Part shown: positions 45,476 to 54,367 of the stretch, piece after piece
Layout of the letters: each line of letters starts with the position of its first letter
Numbering within the stretch: position 1 is the stretch's first letter
Source of the DNA: Bradyrhizobium sp. B124
GTDB taxonomy: Bacteria; Pseudomonadota; Alphaproteobacteria; Rhizobiales; Xanthobacteraceae
Length of the DNA: 64,000 nucleotides
Reading direction: 5' to 3'
NCBI RefSeq assembly: GCF_038967635.1
Contig: NZ_CP152413.1
Coordinates: forward strand, 1,922,001-1,986,000
The notes under the pieces: generated by a model
What the model was told of the DNA's origin: nothing
The model's input: the letters and a program-made list of their open reading frames with translations, nothing else
Databases searched by the model: none
Position numbers and translations under genes: made by a program

Positions 45476-46831
45476 TCACGCAGCTTCGCTTGCGATGTCT
45501 TCCAGTGATCGGCCACGCGTCGGCACGCCCATCAGCACGACGGTGACGGCACCGATCAACAGCACGGTCGTGGTGACGCCGAACACGCCGGCAAAGCCGA
45601 AATTCGGGTAGAGATAGCCGACCAGGATCGGTGCAATGATCGCGCCGATGCGGCCGATGGCGGATGCGAGCCCTGCCCCCGTAGTCCTGATCGCGGTCGG
45701 AAACACTTCGGCCGTGTAGGCATAGACGCCGGCATAGGTGCCGTTCATGAAGAACGACAGCAGCAGGCCGGCCGCCATGATCTGCCCGTCGCTCGCGGCA
45801 AAGGCGAGCCCGAGCGCGCTGGCGCCGCCGAGGATCATGTAGGTCGCGATCGTGGACTGCCGGCCGATCCGCTCGTTGAAGAAGGCGGCGGTGAAATAGC
45901 CGGGCACCTGCGCGCAATACATCGCCAGCGAATAGCCGAAGCTCTTGGTGATGCTCATGCCATTCTGGACCAGCAGGCCCGGAATCCAGACGAAGAAGGA
46001 GTAATAGCTGAACGTGATCGACAGCCACATGATCCAGGTCATGGTGGTGATCCGCGCCTGGCGGCCGGCCAACAGCGCCGCAAAATTGCTCAGCAGCGTC
46101 CCCGACGATACGGCCGGCACAACGGGCTCGGCGACCGGCGGCGGCAGCACGCGGCCCTCGCGCGCGAAGCTCGCCTCGACCTTGTCGAGCACCGCTTCGG
46201 CTTCCTTCACCCTGCCGCGGCTTTCCAGCCAGCGCGGCGATTCCGGCAGCGACCGGCGCCACCACAGCAGCATCACGACAGGTATGGCGGTGATCACGAG
46301 CACGATGCGCCAGCCATTCTCGTAGGCCGGCACGATGAAATAGCCGAGCAAGGCGGCGGCGACGAAGCCGAACGAGAAGAAGCCGGCGAGCGCGCCGGTG
46401 AAGGCGCCGCGGTAACGCCGCGCCACGAATTCCGCGAGATAGGGCGCGATGATCGCGCTTTCCGCGCCAGTGCCCATGCCGGCGACGACGCGCGCGGCGA
46501 AGAACGCCGGCCAGCTGTCCACCGTCGCGCTCACCAGCGAAGCCGCACTGTAGAGCGCGAGCGCCGACATCATCACCGTACGGCGGCCGATCAGGTCGCC
46601 CAGCGTCCCCGCGAACAGCGCGCCGAACAGATAGCCGACGAAGGTGCTGCTGCCGAGCACGCCGGTCTCGACATTGGTGAGCCCCCAGGCGGTGCGCAGC
46701 ACCGGCAGGATGAACGCCAGAACGGCGGCATCCATCGCGTCGAACAGATAGCCCAGGCCGCCCATCAGCAGCAGGTGCACATGGAAACGCGCGAACGGCA
46801 GGCGCTCGATGCGCGCCGAAATCATCGACAT
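45476..46831 (-). CDS. MFS transporter
   Basis: The 451-residue carrier has 12 predicted spans. The MFS signatures are GTLGDLIGRRTVMMSALAL in loop 2-3 and YLAEFVARRYRGAFTGALAG near TM4-5. The overall pattern is that of the aromatic-acid/metabolite-proton symporter (AAHS-like) group. It lies 32 bases ahead of the amidohydrolase in one operon and is divergent from a LysR gene. It probably imports the amidohydrolase substrate. Confidence 0.9.
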   Translation of the reverse strand: MSMISARIERLPFARFHVHLLLMGGLGYLFDAMDAAVLAFILPVLRTAWGLTNVETGVLGSSTFVGYLFGALFAGTLGDLIGRRTVMMSALALYSAASLVSATVDSWPAFFAARVVAGMGTGAESAIIAPYLAEFVARRYRGAFTGALAGFFSFGFVAAALLGYFIVPAYENGWRIVLVITAIPVVMLLWWRRSLPESPRWLESRGRVKEAEAVLDKVEASFAREGRVLPPPVAEPVVPAVSSGTLLSNFAALLAGRQARITTMTWIMWLSITFSYYSFFVWIPGLLVQNGMSITKSFGYSLAMYCAQVPGYFTAAFFNERIGRQSTIATYMILGGASALGLAFAASDGQIMAAGLLLSFFMNGTYAGVYAYTAEVFPTAIRTTGAGLASAIGRIGAIIAPILVGYLYPNFGFAGVFGVTTTVLLIGAVTVVLMGVPTRGRSLEDIASEAA

Positions 46832-46955
46832 GAAATAGCCCCCCTCCGCCCCGCGGTCGGCACGCGCCGCGAGGTCGGTCCGGGGGGAATGATAGACAAA
46901 TCAATATTATGGGAATAATTTATAATTGTTATCTGGCACATCACCATTGTGAATA

Positions 46956-47882
46956 TTGCTCGTGTCCTTCCGCACCCTCGACCTCAACCTGCTGAAAGTC
47001 TTCGAGGCGCTGATGACCGAGGGCAGCGTCACCCGCGCCGCGAGCGCGCTGACGATGACCCAGCCCGCCGTCAGCAACGCCCTCGCCCGCTTGCGCGACG
47101 CGCTCGGCGATCCCCTGTTCGTACGATCAGCCAGCGGAATCCGCCCGACGCAGCGCGCGGTGGCGCTGTGGCAGCCGATCGGCGACGCGCTGGAGCACGT
47201 CCGCCACGCGCTCGACGAGGACGCCTTCGATCCGCGGCGCACCGAGGCCGAGTTCAGCCTGTCGATGTCGGATTACGTGTCCTCGCTGGTGATGCCGCGG
47301 CTCATCAACCGCTTCAGCGAGATCGCGCCTTCCGCGCGCATCCACACCTTGCCCAACACCATCCTCGAGATCGGCGACCGGCTCGAGGACAACCGGGTCG
47401 ATTGCGTGCTCAGCGTCTATGTCAACGAGGCGCAGCAGCCGCCGGCCGCGATCCGCTCACGCTCGCTGTGGACCGTCGAATATGCCTGCATGATGCGGCG
47501 GGATCATCCGCTGGCGAACAGGAAGCGGCTCAACGCCCGCAGCTTCCTCAGCGCCAAGCACGTCGATGTCAGCCTCGCCGGCAAGACGCTGCCGACCTAC
47601 GACCAGTTCCTGGCCTCGCGCGGCCTGTCGCGCAATCTGGTCACGACCGTCAATCACTACAACGCCGCCTACGAGATCGTGCGCCAGTCCGACCTGATCG
47701 CGGTGCTGCCGCGCGATCTCAGCGCGCAGTCCCGCCACGCGCCCCATCTGCATGCGGTGCCGGTGCCGCTGCCGGCGCCACCGCGCATCGTCAGCCTGTT
47801 CTGGCACCAGCGCAACGACACCGTTCCCGCGCAGCGCTGGCTGCGCGAGACGCTGGTGGAGCTGTTCGCGCGGATGGAGTGA
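46956..47882 (+). CDS. LysR family regulator
   Basis: A 308-residue LysR protein. The HTH (LNLLKVFEALMTEGSVTRAASALTMTQPAVSNALARLRDALGDPLF) spans residues 7-60 and is followed by the periplasmic-binding-like effector domain. The start is TTG 46956 or GTG 46962; the HTH begins directly after. The AT-rich divergent gap to the MFS gene (46901-46932, including ATAATTTATAATTGTTAT) is the likely binding region. Inferred to activate the MFS-amidohydrolase operon. Confidence 0.9.
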   Translation: MLVSFRTLDLNLLKVFEALMTEGSVTRAASALTMTQPAVSNALARLRDALGDPLFVRSASGIRPTQRAVALWQPIGDALEHVRHALDEDAFDPRRTEAEFSLSMSDYVSSLVMPRLINRFSEIAPSARIHTLPNTILEIGDRLEDNRVDCVLSVYVNEAQQPPAAIRSRSLWTVEYACMMRRDHPLANRKRLNARSFLSAKHVDVSLAGKTLPTYDQFLASRGLSRNLVTTVNHYNAAYEIVRQSDLIAVLPRDLSAQSRHAPHLHAVPVPLPAPPRIVSLFWHQRNDTVPAQRWLRETLVELFARME

Positions 47883-47904
47883 ACAGGCGCAAGGCGTGCC
47901 CCTG

Positions 47905-49365
47905 TCAGGTCGATGTGGGCGCGGGTTCGATCGACGCGGCGTCCGCGGCCGGCGACGGCCCGTTCCGCACCAGTGGACGTCCAGACAGCCGGTGCAGCGC
48001 AAGGTAGCTCGCCATCGCAACACCGATGCCGGTGAGCCACGACAGATCAACTCCGCCGGTCGCCAACGCAAGCGGGCCCTGCATGGCCTTGATGGTGCCC
48101 ATCTGGAACGCCCACGCCGCCACGAAGCCGGCAGCAAAGGCGATCAGCCCCGCCCAGTTGAAATCACGATCCCGACCCGGCTCCTCGTAGAGCGAGGCGA
48201 CATCGATGCGGCCACGGCGCACCAGGTAGAAGTCCGCGAGCGTCACGCCGGCCCATGGGCTGATCCAGACGATCAGGGCGACCATGAAGTTGTCGAAGGC
48301 ATGGGCAAAATCACCCGATTGCAGGAACCCGTACAGGATCACGGAGGCGATCAGGCCGGACAGCACCGAGATCACCCAGCGCGGCCGCCGCAGATCGAGC
48401 GCGAGCGACGACAGCGCCGCCGAATAGATCACGACGATGTTGGTCGCGATCGGGCCATGAAGCAGCACCAGCAGCACCGGCAGCGCCATCGTGCCAAAAG
48501 CCGCGATGATCAGCTTCGACGGATCGGAACCGGCGCCGGCCGATGCAATGGCCGCACCAAGGAAAGCGAGCCAGACCGTCGGCAGGAACATGCCGAGGAA
48601 TGTCGCCCGAAACACCTTGGCGGCACTGAGTGAGGGCCTAGTGAAACGCGTATAGTCGGAGGCATAGGTGAGCCACGAAATGCCCCAGCCGATGCCGATC
48701 GCGGTCATCAGTTGCGTCGCCGCGGCGAATGCCGGCATGCCGGTGACGGTGGCCGACTGCCACTTGATATCGACGCGCAGGAAGGCCAGCGCGGTCATGA
48801 CCGCCATGATCAGCAGGATGAACGGCATGGTGTAGCGCTCGAACACTTTGATGGCATTGAAGCCCCAGGCTGCGATGCTGATTTGAAACAGCATCACCAG
48901 CACCGCGATCGCGTATTTGAGCTCGATGCTGCCGCCAAGCCCCATCCGATCGAACGCAGCCATGCAGAGATCGAGCACGATCCAGGTGTTGATCGCGACC
49001 CACCCCATCGGCATCAGCACCTGTGCCAGTGCCGGCAGATAGGCGCCGCGGCGGCCGAACGCCAGCCGGCCCAGTACCATCTGCGGCACGCCGGTGCGAT
49101 GTCCCATCAGGCAGAAGGTGGCAAACAGCGCCGCGCCGAACAGATTGCCGACAACGATGACGGCAAGCGTTTGCAGCAGGCTCAGACCGAGCTGGATTCC
49201 GAGCGCGCCCAGCACCCAGTTGATCGGCGCGATGTTCGCGCCGGTCCAGATCCAGAACTGATCGAACGATGACGAGGTGCGGTGCGCCGCCGGCACCGGC
49301 TCGATTCCGTGGGCATCGAAGCCGGCCTCATCCTGTGCCGGAAGCTGTGTCTGCTTGAGCAACAT
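47905..49365 (-). CDS. NCS1 family permease (cytosine/purine/hydantoin-type)
   Basis: A 486-residue transporter with about 12 spans and NCS1 features. These include SSFDQFWIWTGANIAPINWVLGA in TM1, CLMGHRTGVPQMVLGRLAFGRRGAYLPAL and the later SDYTRFTRPSLSAAKVF. It resembles CodB-like permeases. ATG 49365 follows a purine-rich GGGGGAA. It is divergent from the azoreductase gene with two TGAG-N5-CTCA palindromes in between. The exact substrate (cytosine, hydantoin, allantoin) is not resolved. Confidence 0.92.
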   Translation of the reverse strand: MLLKQTQLPAQDEAGFDAHGIEPVPAAHRTSSSFDQFWIWTGANIAPINWVLGALGIQLGLSLLQTLAVIVVGNLFGAALFATFCLMGHRTGVPQMVLGRLAFGRRGAYLPALAQVLMPMGWVAINTWIVLDLCMAAFDRMGLGGSIELKYAIAVLVMLFQISIAAWGFNAIKVFERYTMPFILLIMAVMTALAFLRVDIKWQSATVTGMPAFAAATQLMTAIGIGWGISWLTYASDYTRFTRPSLSAAKVFRATFLGMFLPTVWLAFLGAAIASAGAGSDPSKLIIAAFGTMALPVLLVLLHGPIATNIVVIYSAALSSLALDLRRPRWVISVLSGLIASVILYGFLQSGDFAHAFDNFMVALIVWISPWAGVTLADFYLVRRGRIDVASLYEEPGRDRDFNWAGLIAFAAGFVAAWAFQMGTIKAMQGPLALATGGVDLSWLTGIGVAMASYLALHRLSGRPLVRNGPSPAADAASIEPAPTST

Positions 49366-49438
49366 GTTTCCCCCGTTGTCCGGCGCATTGGTTTGGGCCG
49401 GGATGGGGCATCTGAGCAGCAGGCAGCGTTGAGGCGAT

Positions 49439-49454
49439 AATGAGAAATCCTCAA
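49439..49454. promoter_or_regulatory. TGAG-N5-CTCA palindrome, copy 1
   Basis: TGAGAAATCCTCA lies upstream of the NCS1 permease start. It shares the TGAG-N5-CTCA form with the site at 49559-49575 in the same divergent region, which suggests one regulator. Confidence 0.4.
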
Positions 49455-49558
49455 GCCGGGTTGAGACGACATCGAGAGTGAAGTTTGTCGACCCGAATGT
49501 CGGCAAATCGGCCGCGATCAGGCTCGCACACCGCGTCACCGTGGCGCGCCGTTTCACT

Positions 49559-49575
49559 GTTGAGATTTTCTCAAC
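49559..49575. promoter_or_regulatory. TGAG-N5-CTCA palindrome, copy 2
   Basis: GTTGAGA-TTT-TCTCAAC is a perfect palindrome with 7-base arms, in the divergent gap between the permease and the azoreductase. It fits a LysR- or MarR-type dimer site; the LysR at 51237-52166 is the nearest regulator. Confidence 0.5.
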
Positions 49576-49663
49576 TCGGCTGCCGGATTCGTCAATCACG
49601 CCGAGCCCGGCACTCGGTCATTGTGGAGCCGACACATTGCCCCCAATCCAGCCGAGGCCAGGG

Positions 49664-50335
49664 ATGACGACACTTCTGCATATCGATGCCAGTCCGCGCG
49701 GCGACCGTTCGGTCAGCCGGAAACTCTCGAAGTCGTTTGTCGAGCACTGGCTGACGCACGAGCCCGGCGCCACGATCATCGCGCGCGACGTCGGCCGCAA
49801 CCCGCCGCCGCTCATCACGGAGGCGTGGGTGGCCGCCGCTTTCACCGCGCCCGGCGACCGCACGGCGCAGGAGCGCGACGAGCTTCGTCTCTCCGACACG
49901 CTGATCGACGAGCTTGAACGCGCCAACGTGATCGTCATCGGCGCGCCGATGCACAATTACGGCATGCCGGCGGCGCTGAAGTCATGGTTCGACAAGGTGA
50001 TCCGTATCGACCAGACCTTCAGCTTCGATCTCGCGCGCGGCGACTTTCCGCTCGAGCCGATCATGCGCGGCAAGACGCTGGTGGTGCTGAGCTCGCGCGG
50101 CGAATTCGGCTTCGGCCCCGGCGGGGTGCGGGAAACCATGAACCATCTGGAGACCCACATCTTCACCTGCGCGCACTATCTCGGGGTACAGGAGAGCCAT
50201 CTGATCGCGGTCGATTACCAGGAGTTCAACGATGAACGCTACCGGCGATCGCTCGCCGACGCCTTTGCCGCGATCCCCGTGCTGGTCCGGCAGTGTCTTG
50301 GAATCGACGAGCCTGTTAACGTCGCGGCGGAATGA
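49664..50335 (+). CDS. FMN-dependent NADH-azoreductase
   Basis: The 223-residue flavodoxin-fold quinone/azo reductase starts TTLLHIDASPRGDRSVSRKL. The FMN-binding GAPMHNYGMPAALKSWFDKVIR and a loop SSRGEFGFGPGG are typical of AzoR. ATG 49664 follows GAGGCCAGGG. The in-frame upstream region is non-coding. It reduces quinones or azo bonds with NADH; it may protect against electrophiles. Confidence 0.92.
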   Translation: MTTLLHIDASPRGDRSVSRKLSKSFVEHWLTHEPGATIIARDVGRNPPPLITEAWVAAAFTAPGDRTAQERDELRLSDTLIDELERANVIVIGAPMHNYGMPAALKSWFDKVIRIDQTFSFDLARGDFPLEPIMRGKTLVVLSSRGEFGFGPGGVRETMNHLETHIFTCAHYLGVQESHLIAVDYQEFNDERYRRSLADAFAAIPVLVRQCLGIDEPVNVAAE

Positions 50336-50371
50336 TGCGCCCATGCCTGTCGGCTGCACGAGGATGATCCG

Positions 50372-51256
50372 ATGATAAAGAATCCCATCCCCTGGCCGAA
50401 CGGCGCGCGTTGCGCCTGTGCGATCACGTTCGACGTCGACGCCGACAGTCTGATCCACATCGCCCGGCCGAAGGACTCCTTCGACCGGCTCTACCCGATC
50501 ACGATGGGACGCTACGGGCCGACCGTCGGCGTGCCGCGCATCCTGGAGACCTATCGCCGCCTCGGCCTGAAGCAATCGTTCTTCATGCCGGCCTGGACCA
50601 TGCAGCGCTATCCGGATGCGGTGGAGGCGATCCTGAAGAGCGGCCACGAGATCGGCCATCACGGCTACATCCACGAGGATCCGACCGAGATTTCCTCGGC
50701 GCAGCAGCGCGATGCCTTCGAACGCGCGCTGGACATTCATGTCGCGATGACCGGGCGCAAGCCGCGCGGCTACCGTGCACCGGTCTACAACGCCAACCAG
50801 ACCACGATCGACCTCCTGATCGAGCACGGCTTTGTCTACGATTCGTCGCTGATGGCCGACGACATCCCGTACCAGATGCGCACCGCGCGCGGATCGCTCT
50901 ACGAGATGCCGCCGCACTGGGGATCGGACGACTGGCCGCCCTTCGCCCATTATGCGGAGATCGGCTACATGATGCCGGTCAAGTCGCCGAGCGACGGCCT
51001 TGCCGCCTCGTTCGAGGAGTTTGAAGCCGCCTACGAGGCCGGCGGATTCTGGATGGGGATCTGGCACCCGTTCCTGACCGGCCGGCTTGCCCGCTGGCGT
51101 GTCGTGGAGCGCTGGCTCGAAGAAATCGTTGCCGAACGCAAGGTGTGGTTCGCATCGCTCGAGGACATCGCCGCGCATCTCGACGGCCTGGTCAAGGCAG
51201 GCACCTACCAGGTCCGCGTCGAGACCCTGCCCTACTTCACGCAGCCCGTGTCATGA
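50372..51256 (+). CDS. Polysaccharide deacetylase family protein
   Basis: The 294-residue NodB-homology protein has the catalytic/metal Asp pair in ITFDVDADSL (D21, D23) and the His motif SGHEIGHHGYIHE (H95, H100). The GYRAPVYNANQTT block carries the third motif. No signal peptide is present. It resembles the cytoplasmic HpPgdA/PuuE-like group, which includes allantoinase-type enzymes, rather than chitooligosaccharide deacetylase NodB. Proximity to an NCS1 permease would suit a purine or hydantoin amide hydrolase; this is inference. Its 3' end overlaps the convergent LysR by 20 bases. Confidence 0.88.
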   Translation: MIKNPIPWPNGARCACAITFDVDADSLIHIARPKDSFDRLYPITMGRYGPTVGVPRILETYRRLGLKQSFFMPAWTMQRYPDAVEAILKSGHEIGHHGYIHEDPTEISSAQQRDAFERALDIHVAMTGRKPRGYRAPVYNANQTTIDLLIEHGFVYDSSLMADDIPYQMRTARGSLYEMPPHWGSDDWPPFAHYAEIGYMMPVKSPSDGLAASFEEFEAAYEAGGFWMGIWHPFLTGRLARWRVVERWLEEIVAERKVWFASLEDIAAHLDGLVKAGTYQVRVETLPYFTQPVS

Positions 51257-52166
51257 CCTGTTCGGGAGCTGCACGAAAGATGGCCGCCTCCCCCCGCAGC
51301 CAGTCGATGAACGCCGTCACCGCTTTGCGCCGGGTAGCGCTCGGCGCATCGACGAGACGATAGGCGAAGCCCGCAAGCGCGGGACCTTCGAGCCGGCGCA
51401 GCGTGCCCTGACGCAATTGCTCGTCCACCAGCGCATCGCTGCACAACAGCGGCCCGAGCCCGCGCTCGGCGGCGTGCAACGCCAGCGGCTCCTCGCTGTA
51501 CCAGGAGATGCGGACGTCCCGGCCGGGATCATGATCGGCCCCCGTGAGCCAGGCCGACCACGCCGGCGAATCCAGCGCGGCGTTCTTCCAGCGGAACGCC
51601 AGCAGCGAGCGCGAGCGGACGTCGTCAATGCCGAGACGAACACCGGGCGGACAAATCGCGCTCGCCGCAACCGCAATGTAGCGATCGCTGAACAGCACAG
51701 ATGTCTCGCCGGCGCGGTCGACGCGTCCGTAGCGGATCGCCAGATCGACGCCGTCGGCGCCCGGCGTCCGCACCTCCTCGGTCGCATCGATGTGGACGAC
51801 GAGGTGAGGAAACGCCGCGTTGAAGCGCGCGAGCCGCGGCATCAGCCAGCGCTCGGCGAAGGCACGCGTGGTTGATACCGTGATCGCATCGCCATCGGCC
51901 GGCGGACGGATCGCGGCGAACGCGCTCGCCATACGGTCGAAGCCGTCGCGCAGCATGGGGAACACCGCATGGCCCTCCGCAGTCAGCACGACCGCGCGGC
52001 CGGAGCGCTCGAACAGCTTGTGGCCCAGAATTGCTTCGAGTTGCCTGACCTGGTGGCTGATCGCCGTCACCGTGACGCAGAGTTCATTGGCGGCGGCGGT
52101 GAAGCTCTCGTGACGCGCCGCGGCTTCGAACGCGCGGACGGCATTAAGCGGCGGCAGCTTGCGCAT
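51237..52166 (-). CDS. LysR family regulator (GcvA-like)
   Basis: A 309-residue LysR protein of the GcvA group. It starts MRKLPPLNAVRAFEAAARHESFTAAANELCVTVTAISHQVRQLE, followed by the LFERSGRAVVLTAEG wing and the effector domain. It is downstream of and codirectional with the DUF1989 gene (24-base gap), and convergent with the deacetylase gene. It is a candidate regulator of either. Confidence 0.92.
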   Translation of the reverse strand: MRKLPPLNAVRAFEAAARHESFTAAANELCVTVTAISHQVRQLEAILGHKLFERSGRAVVLTAEGHAVFPMLRDGFDRMASAFAAIRPPADGDAITVSTTRAFAERWLMPRLARFNAAFPHLVVHIDATEEVRTPGADGVDLAIRYGRVDRAGETSVLFSDRYIAVAASAICPPGVRLGIDDVRSRSLLAFRWKNAALDSPAWSAWLTGADHDPGRDVRISWYSEEPLALHAAERGLGPLLCSDALVDEQLRQGTLRRLEGPALAGFAYRLVDAPSATRRKAVTAFIDWLRGEAAIFRAAPEQVMTRAA

Positions 52167-52190
52167 GATCGGTTCTCCGCGCGGCCTGGA

Positions 52191-52802
52191 TCAGGCGATG
52201 AGAAAATGAGCGTCGGTCGGCCGCATATCGTTCACCGGCACCATGTCCTGCGGACAGGCGGAGAACACGATGACCAGATCCATCTCGGCACGCAGCGCCA
52301 CATACTGCCCGGCCTCGCTGACGGGCGACTTGAAGTCCAGTTGTCCATTGTCGGTGACGGGGACATTCATGAACAGATTGAGCGGAGCCGGCGTCACCGC
52401 AGCCGACAGGCCGACCGCCTCGAGCGCGTGCGCCAGATTCTGCGTGCAATTGTCGTGATGGCCGACGGCACCGAGCTGGCGATAGCGGTGAATGTCGCAG
52501 GCCGCGATCAGCGTGTCGTGGATACCCGGCGTCGTGTCGGCGACGAAGGTGAGGATCGCGCGGCGCCGGTTGGTGGTCAACGTGTCGCCCACGCGCGGAA
52601 CGAGCCGCAGCATCGATGCGCGGCTGTGCTCCATCGACATGAACTCGCCGGTGTCGCGGGCATTGAAGGCCCAGGTGTCGACCACCTGCTTGCCATGCGT
52701 GTTGACGACCATGACCGTCTCTCCGGCATCGAGGCGAGCCGCCACGCCGTTGCGGGCCGGAATCAGACGGGCGCGGGTCAGATCGATGGTTGCTGCGGTC
52801 AT
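52191..52802 (-). CDS. DUF1989 / urea carboxylase-associated family protein
   Basis: A 203-residue protein of the family adjacent to urea carboxylases and guanidine-related genes. Visible family blocks are NTHGKQVVDTWAFNARDTGEFMSMEHSRAS and GHHDNCTQNLAHALEAVGL, whose Cys and His may bind metal. PLNLFMNVPVTDNGQLDFKSPVS and EMDLVIVFSACPQDMVPVN close the set. ATG 52802 has GGAGG upstream. No urea carboxylase gene is adjacent. It is divergent from a LysR gene across an AT-rich region. The catalytic role is not established. Confidence 0.88.
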   Translation of the reverse strand: MTAATIDLTRARLIPARNGVAARLDAGETVMVVNTHGKQVVDTWAFNARDTGEFMSMEHSRASMLRLVPRVGDTLTTNRRRAILTFVADTTPGIHDTLIAACDIHRYRQLGAVGHHDNCTQNLAHALEAVGLSAAVTPAPLNLFMNVPVTDNGQLDFKSPVSEAGQYVALRAEMDLVIVFSACPQDMVPVNDMRPTDAHFLIA

Positions 52803-52904
52803 GTGGTGCCTCCTCAATGGCTCGTTGCGCCATAGGAGCACCGCTCGTCATGTAATTCTAATAATAATAATTGTGTCCATTATAGCAGATTCGTATAGTA
52901 GCTC

Positions 52905-53780
52905 ATGCGCCTCAGACAGCTCGAATGCTTCCGCGCCCTGATGCTCCACGGCACTATGACCCGGGCGGCCGAGCTGCTCGGCATGTCGCAGCCCGGCATC
53001 AGCACGATGATCGCGGGCCTCGAGCACGAGACCGGTCTCAGTCTCTTCCTGCGTCGCGGCGGCCGCCTGCAACCGACCCCGGAAGCCAGGCTGTTCTATG
53101 TCGAGGCGGCGCGCGCCCTCGAAGCTGCCGAGAACGCGGCGCGCGTTGCGGCCGAGATCAGGTCCGGGCGGCGCGGTCACCTCGCGATCGCGGCCTATCC
53201 GAGCATTTCGATCAACCTGCTGCCGCGCCTGCTGTCGCAGTTCGCCAGGAACCGGCCCGAGTTGCAGATCAAGATCATCACGCGGAATTCTGCGACCGTC
53301 CGGGAATTGATCTCGACGCAGCAATTCGATCTCGCGGTCGCCGAGCTGCCGCTGGATTATCCGACCTCGCACATGGAGGTGTTCTCGTATGAGTGCGTGT
53401 GCATGCTGCCGCATGCGCATCCGCTCGCGAAGCTGAAGCAGATCACCCCTGATGACCTCGACGGCGTCCCGTTCGTCACGCTGTTTCGCGGCGATCCGAT
53501 CTACCAGCAGCTGGCATCCGCCTTCTCCGAGTATGGCGCGCGCTGGAACGTGGTGGCGGAGACAGAATTCTTCTCGACCGCGTGCCAGCTCGTCGCCGAG
53601 GGCCGCGGCGTCGGCATCGTCGATCCGGTGGTGAGCAAGCCCTTCACCGAGGGCCTCGCCATCCGCCCGTTCAAGCCAAAGATCCAGTACCAGATCGCGA
53701 TCCTCTCCCCGACGCACGAGGCGCAGTCGCAGATGGCGCTGGATTTCGCCAAGCTGCTGCGGCGTGGGTTGCGAGGGTGA
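52905..53780 (+). CDS. LysR family regulator
   Basis: A 291-residue LysR protein with an N-terminal HTH (MRLRQLECFRALMLHGTMTRAAELLGMSQPGISTMIAGLE). The effector domain begins at about residue 88 (GHLAIAAYPSISINLLPRLLSQFA). It diverges from the DUF1989 gene; the AT-rich gap 52853-52900 is the probable control site. Likely activator of the DUF1989 gene. Confidence 0.92.
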   Translation: MRLRQLECFRALMLHGTMTRAAELLGMSQPGISTMIAGLEHETGLSLFLRRGGRLQPTPEARLFYVEAARALEAAENAARVAAEIRSGRRGHLAIAAYPSISINLLPRLLSQFARNRPELQIKIITRNSATVRELISTQQFDLAVAELPLDYPTSHMEVFSYECVCMLPHAHPLAKLKQITPDDLDGVPFVTLFRGDPIYQQLASAFSEYGARWNVVAETEFFSTACQLVAEGRGVGIVDPVVSKPFTEGLAIRPFKPKIQYQIAILSPTHEAQSQMALDFAKLLRRGLRG

Positions 53781-53912
53781 GTCGTGGTGGCGGAGCGAGA
53801 CGCCTTGTCGGCACGCCCAGCGAAATGGGAGGAACGTGTCGAGTTGAAGTTCGTGGAAGCGAGGCCCTTGGCCAGTCCGTCTTCGCTTTCGCTACGCTCA
53901 AGCTACGCCGGA

Positions 53913-53974
53913 CACGCTTCGCCCTGACGGGCCAGCGCGGCTGCGCCACGCGTAGCCCGTCAGGGCGAAGCGTG
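53913..53974. repeat. REP-like perfect inverted repeat next to tRNA-Tyr
   Basis: Two perfect 20-base arms at 53913-53932 and 53955-53974 flank a 22-base loop. The right arm overlaps the tRNA-Tyr CCA end by two bases. Flanking text (CGCTACGCTCAAGCTACGCC) is typical of dispersed palindromic elements in Bradyrhizobium. The RNA of the tRNA trailer would form a 20-bp hairpin. Confidence 0.7.
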
Positions 53975-54058
53975 GTGGGGGAGGCAGGACTCGAACCTGC
54001 GAAGCCATGAGGCGGCTGATTTACAGTCAGCTCCCTTTGCCACTCGGGACACTCCCCC
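53973..54058 (-). tRNA. tRNA-Tyr(GUA)
   Basis: The minus strand gives an 86-base tRNA with CCA. The acceptor GGGGGAG pairs with CTCCCCC, and the anticodon loop CTGTAAA gives GUA. A long variable arm (CCGCCTCATGGC) and T-loop GGTTCGAGTCC fit a class II tRNA. Confidence 0.95.
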
Positions 54059-54271
54059 GTCCAACAGCATCAGACCGGCCGCGCGAGTGGCGGCGGACCG
54101 GTCATCGAAATGACGCTGATAACCGGCCGACCCGAAGCGGGTGCGCGGTCGGGCGCGTTTATGGGCGAAGGCGGTCCCCAAAGTCAACCAAGCGGGCCGC
54201 CTATTTGGCATACTTTTGCAGGCTGTCGCGATCTCTGTTCCAAACGAGCAATTGCGGCGGCTAGATTCTTG

Positions 54272-54327
54272 TTTTTGACGCGTTTTCTTCACGCGAACCG
54301 CCCTCCCACTTCGCTCGAAAACGCTGT
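54272..54327. repeat. Dispersed intergenic repeat
   Basis: TTTTTGACGCGTTTTCTTCACGCGAACC with a GCTCGAAAACGC half is a copy, in opposite orientation, of the element at 4111-4186. It lies just before rlmB. Confidence 0.5.
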
Positions 54328-54367
54328 GTAAATTGCCAATGATCGAGAGCCGTGACACAAGCCTCAC

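Noticed and set aside
44199..46904. A single 901-residue minus-strand ORF spanning both the MFS and amidohydrolase genes
   Set aside because: The first half is an out-of-frame reading of the MFS gene (high Arg/Gly, no motifs). The amidohydrolase starts at ATG 45443 with its own ribosome site.
50372..51256. NodB chitooligosaccharide deacetylase
   Set aside because: The protein has NodB homology but no nod genes, nod box or signal peptide are nearby, and the motif set fits the cytoplasmic PuuE-like group better.
52891..52898. Shared operator half-site CGTATAGT before the LysR gene
   Set aside because: Only one arm is present; it is not palindromic and likely coincidental in AT-rich promoter DNA.
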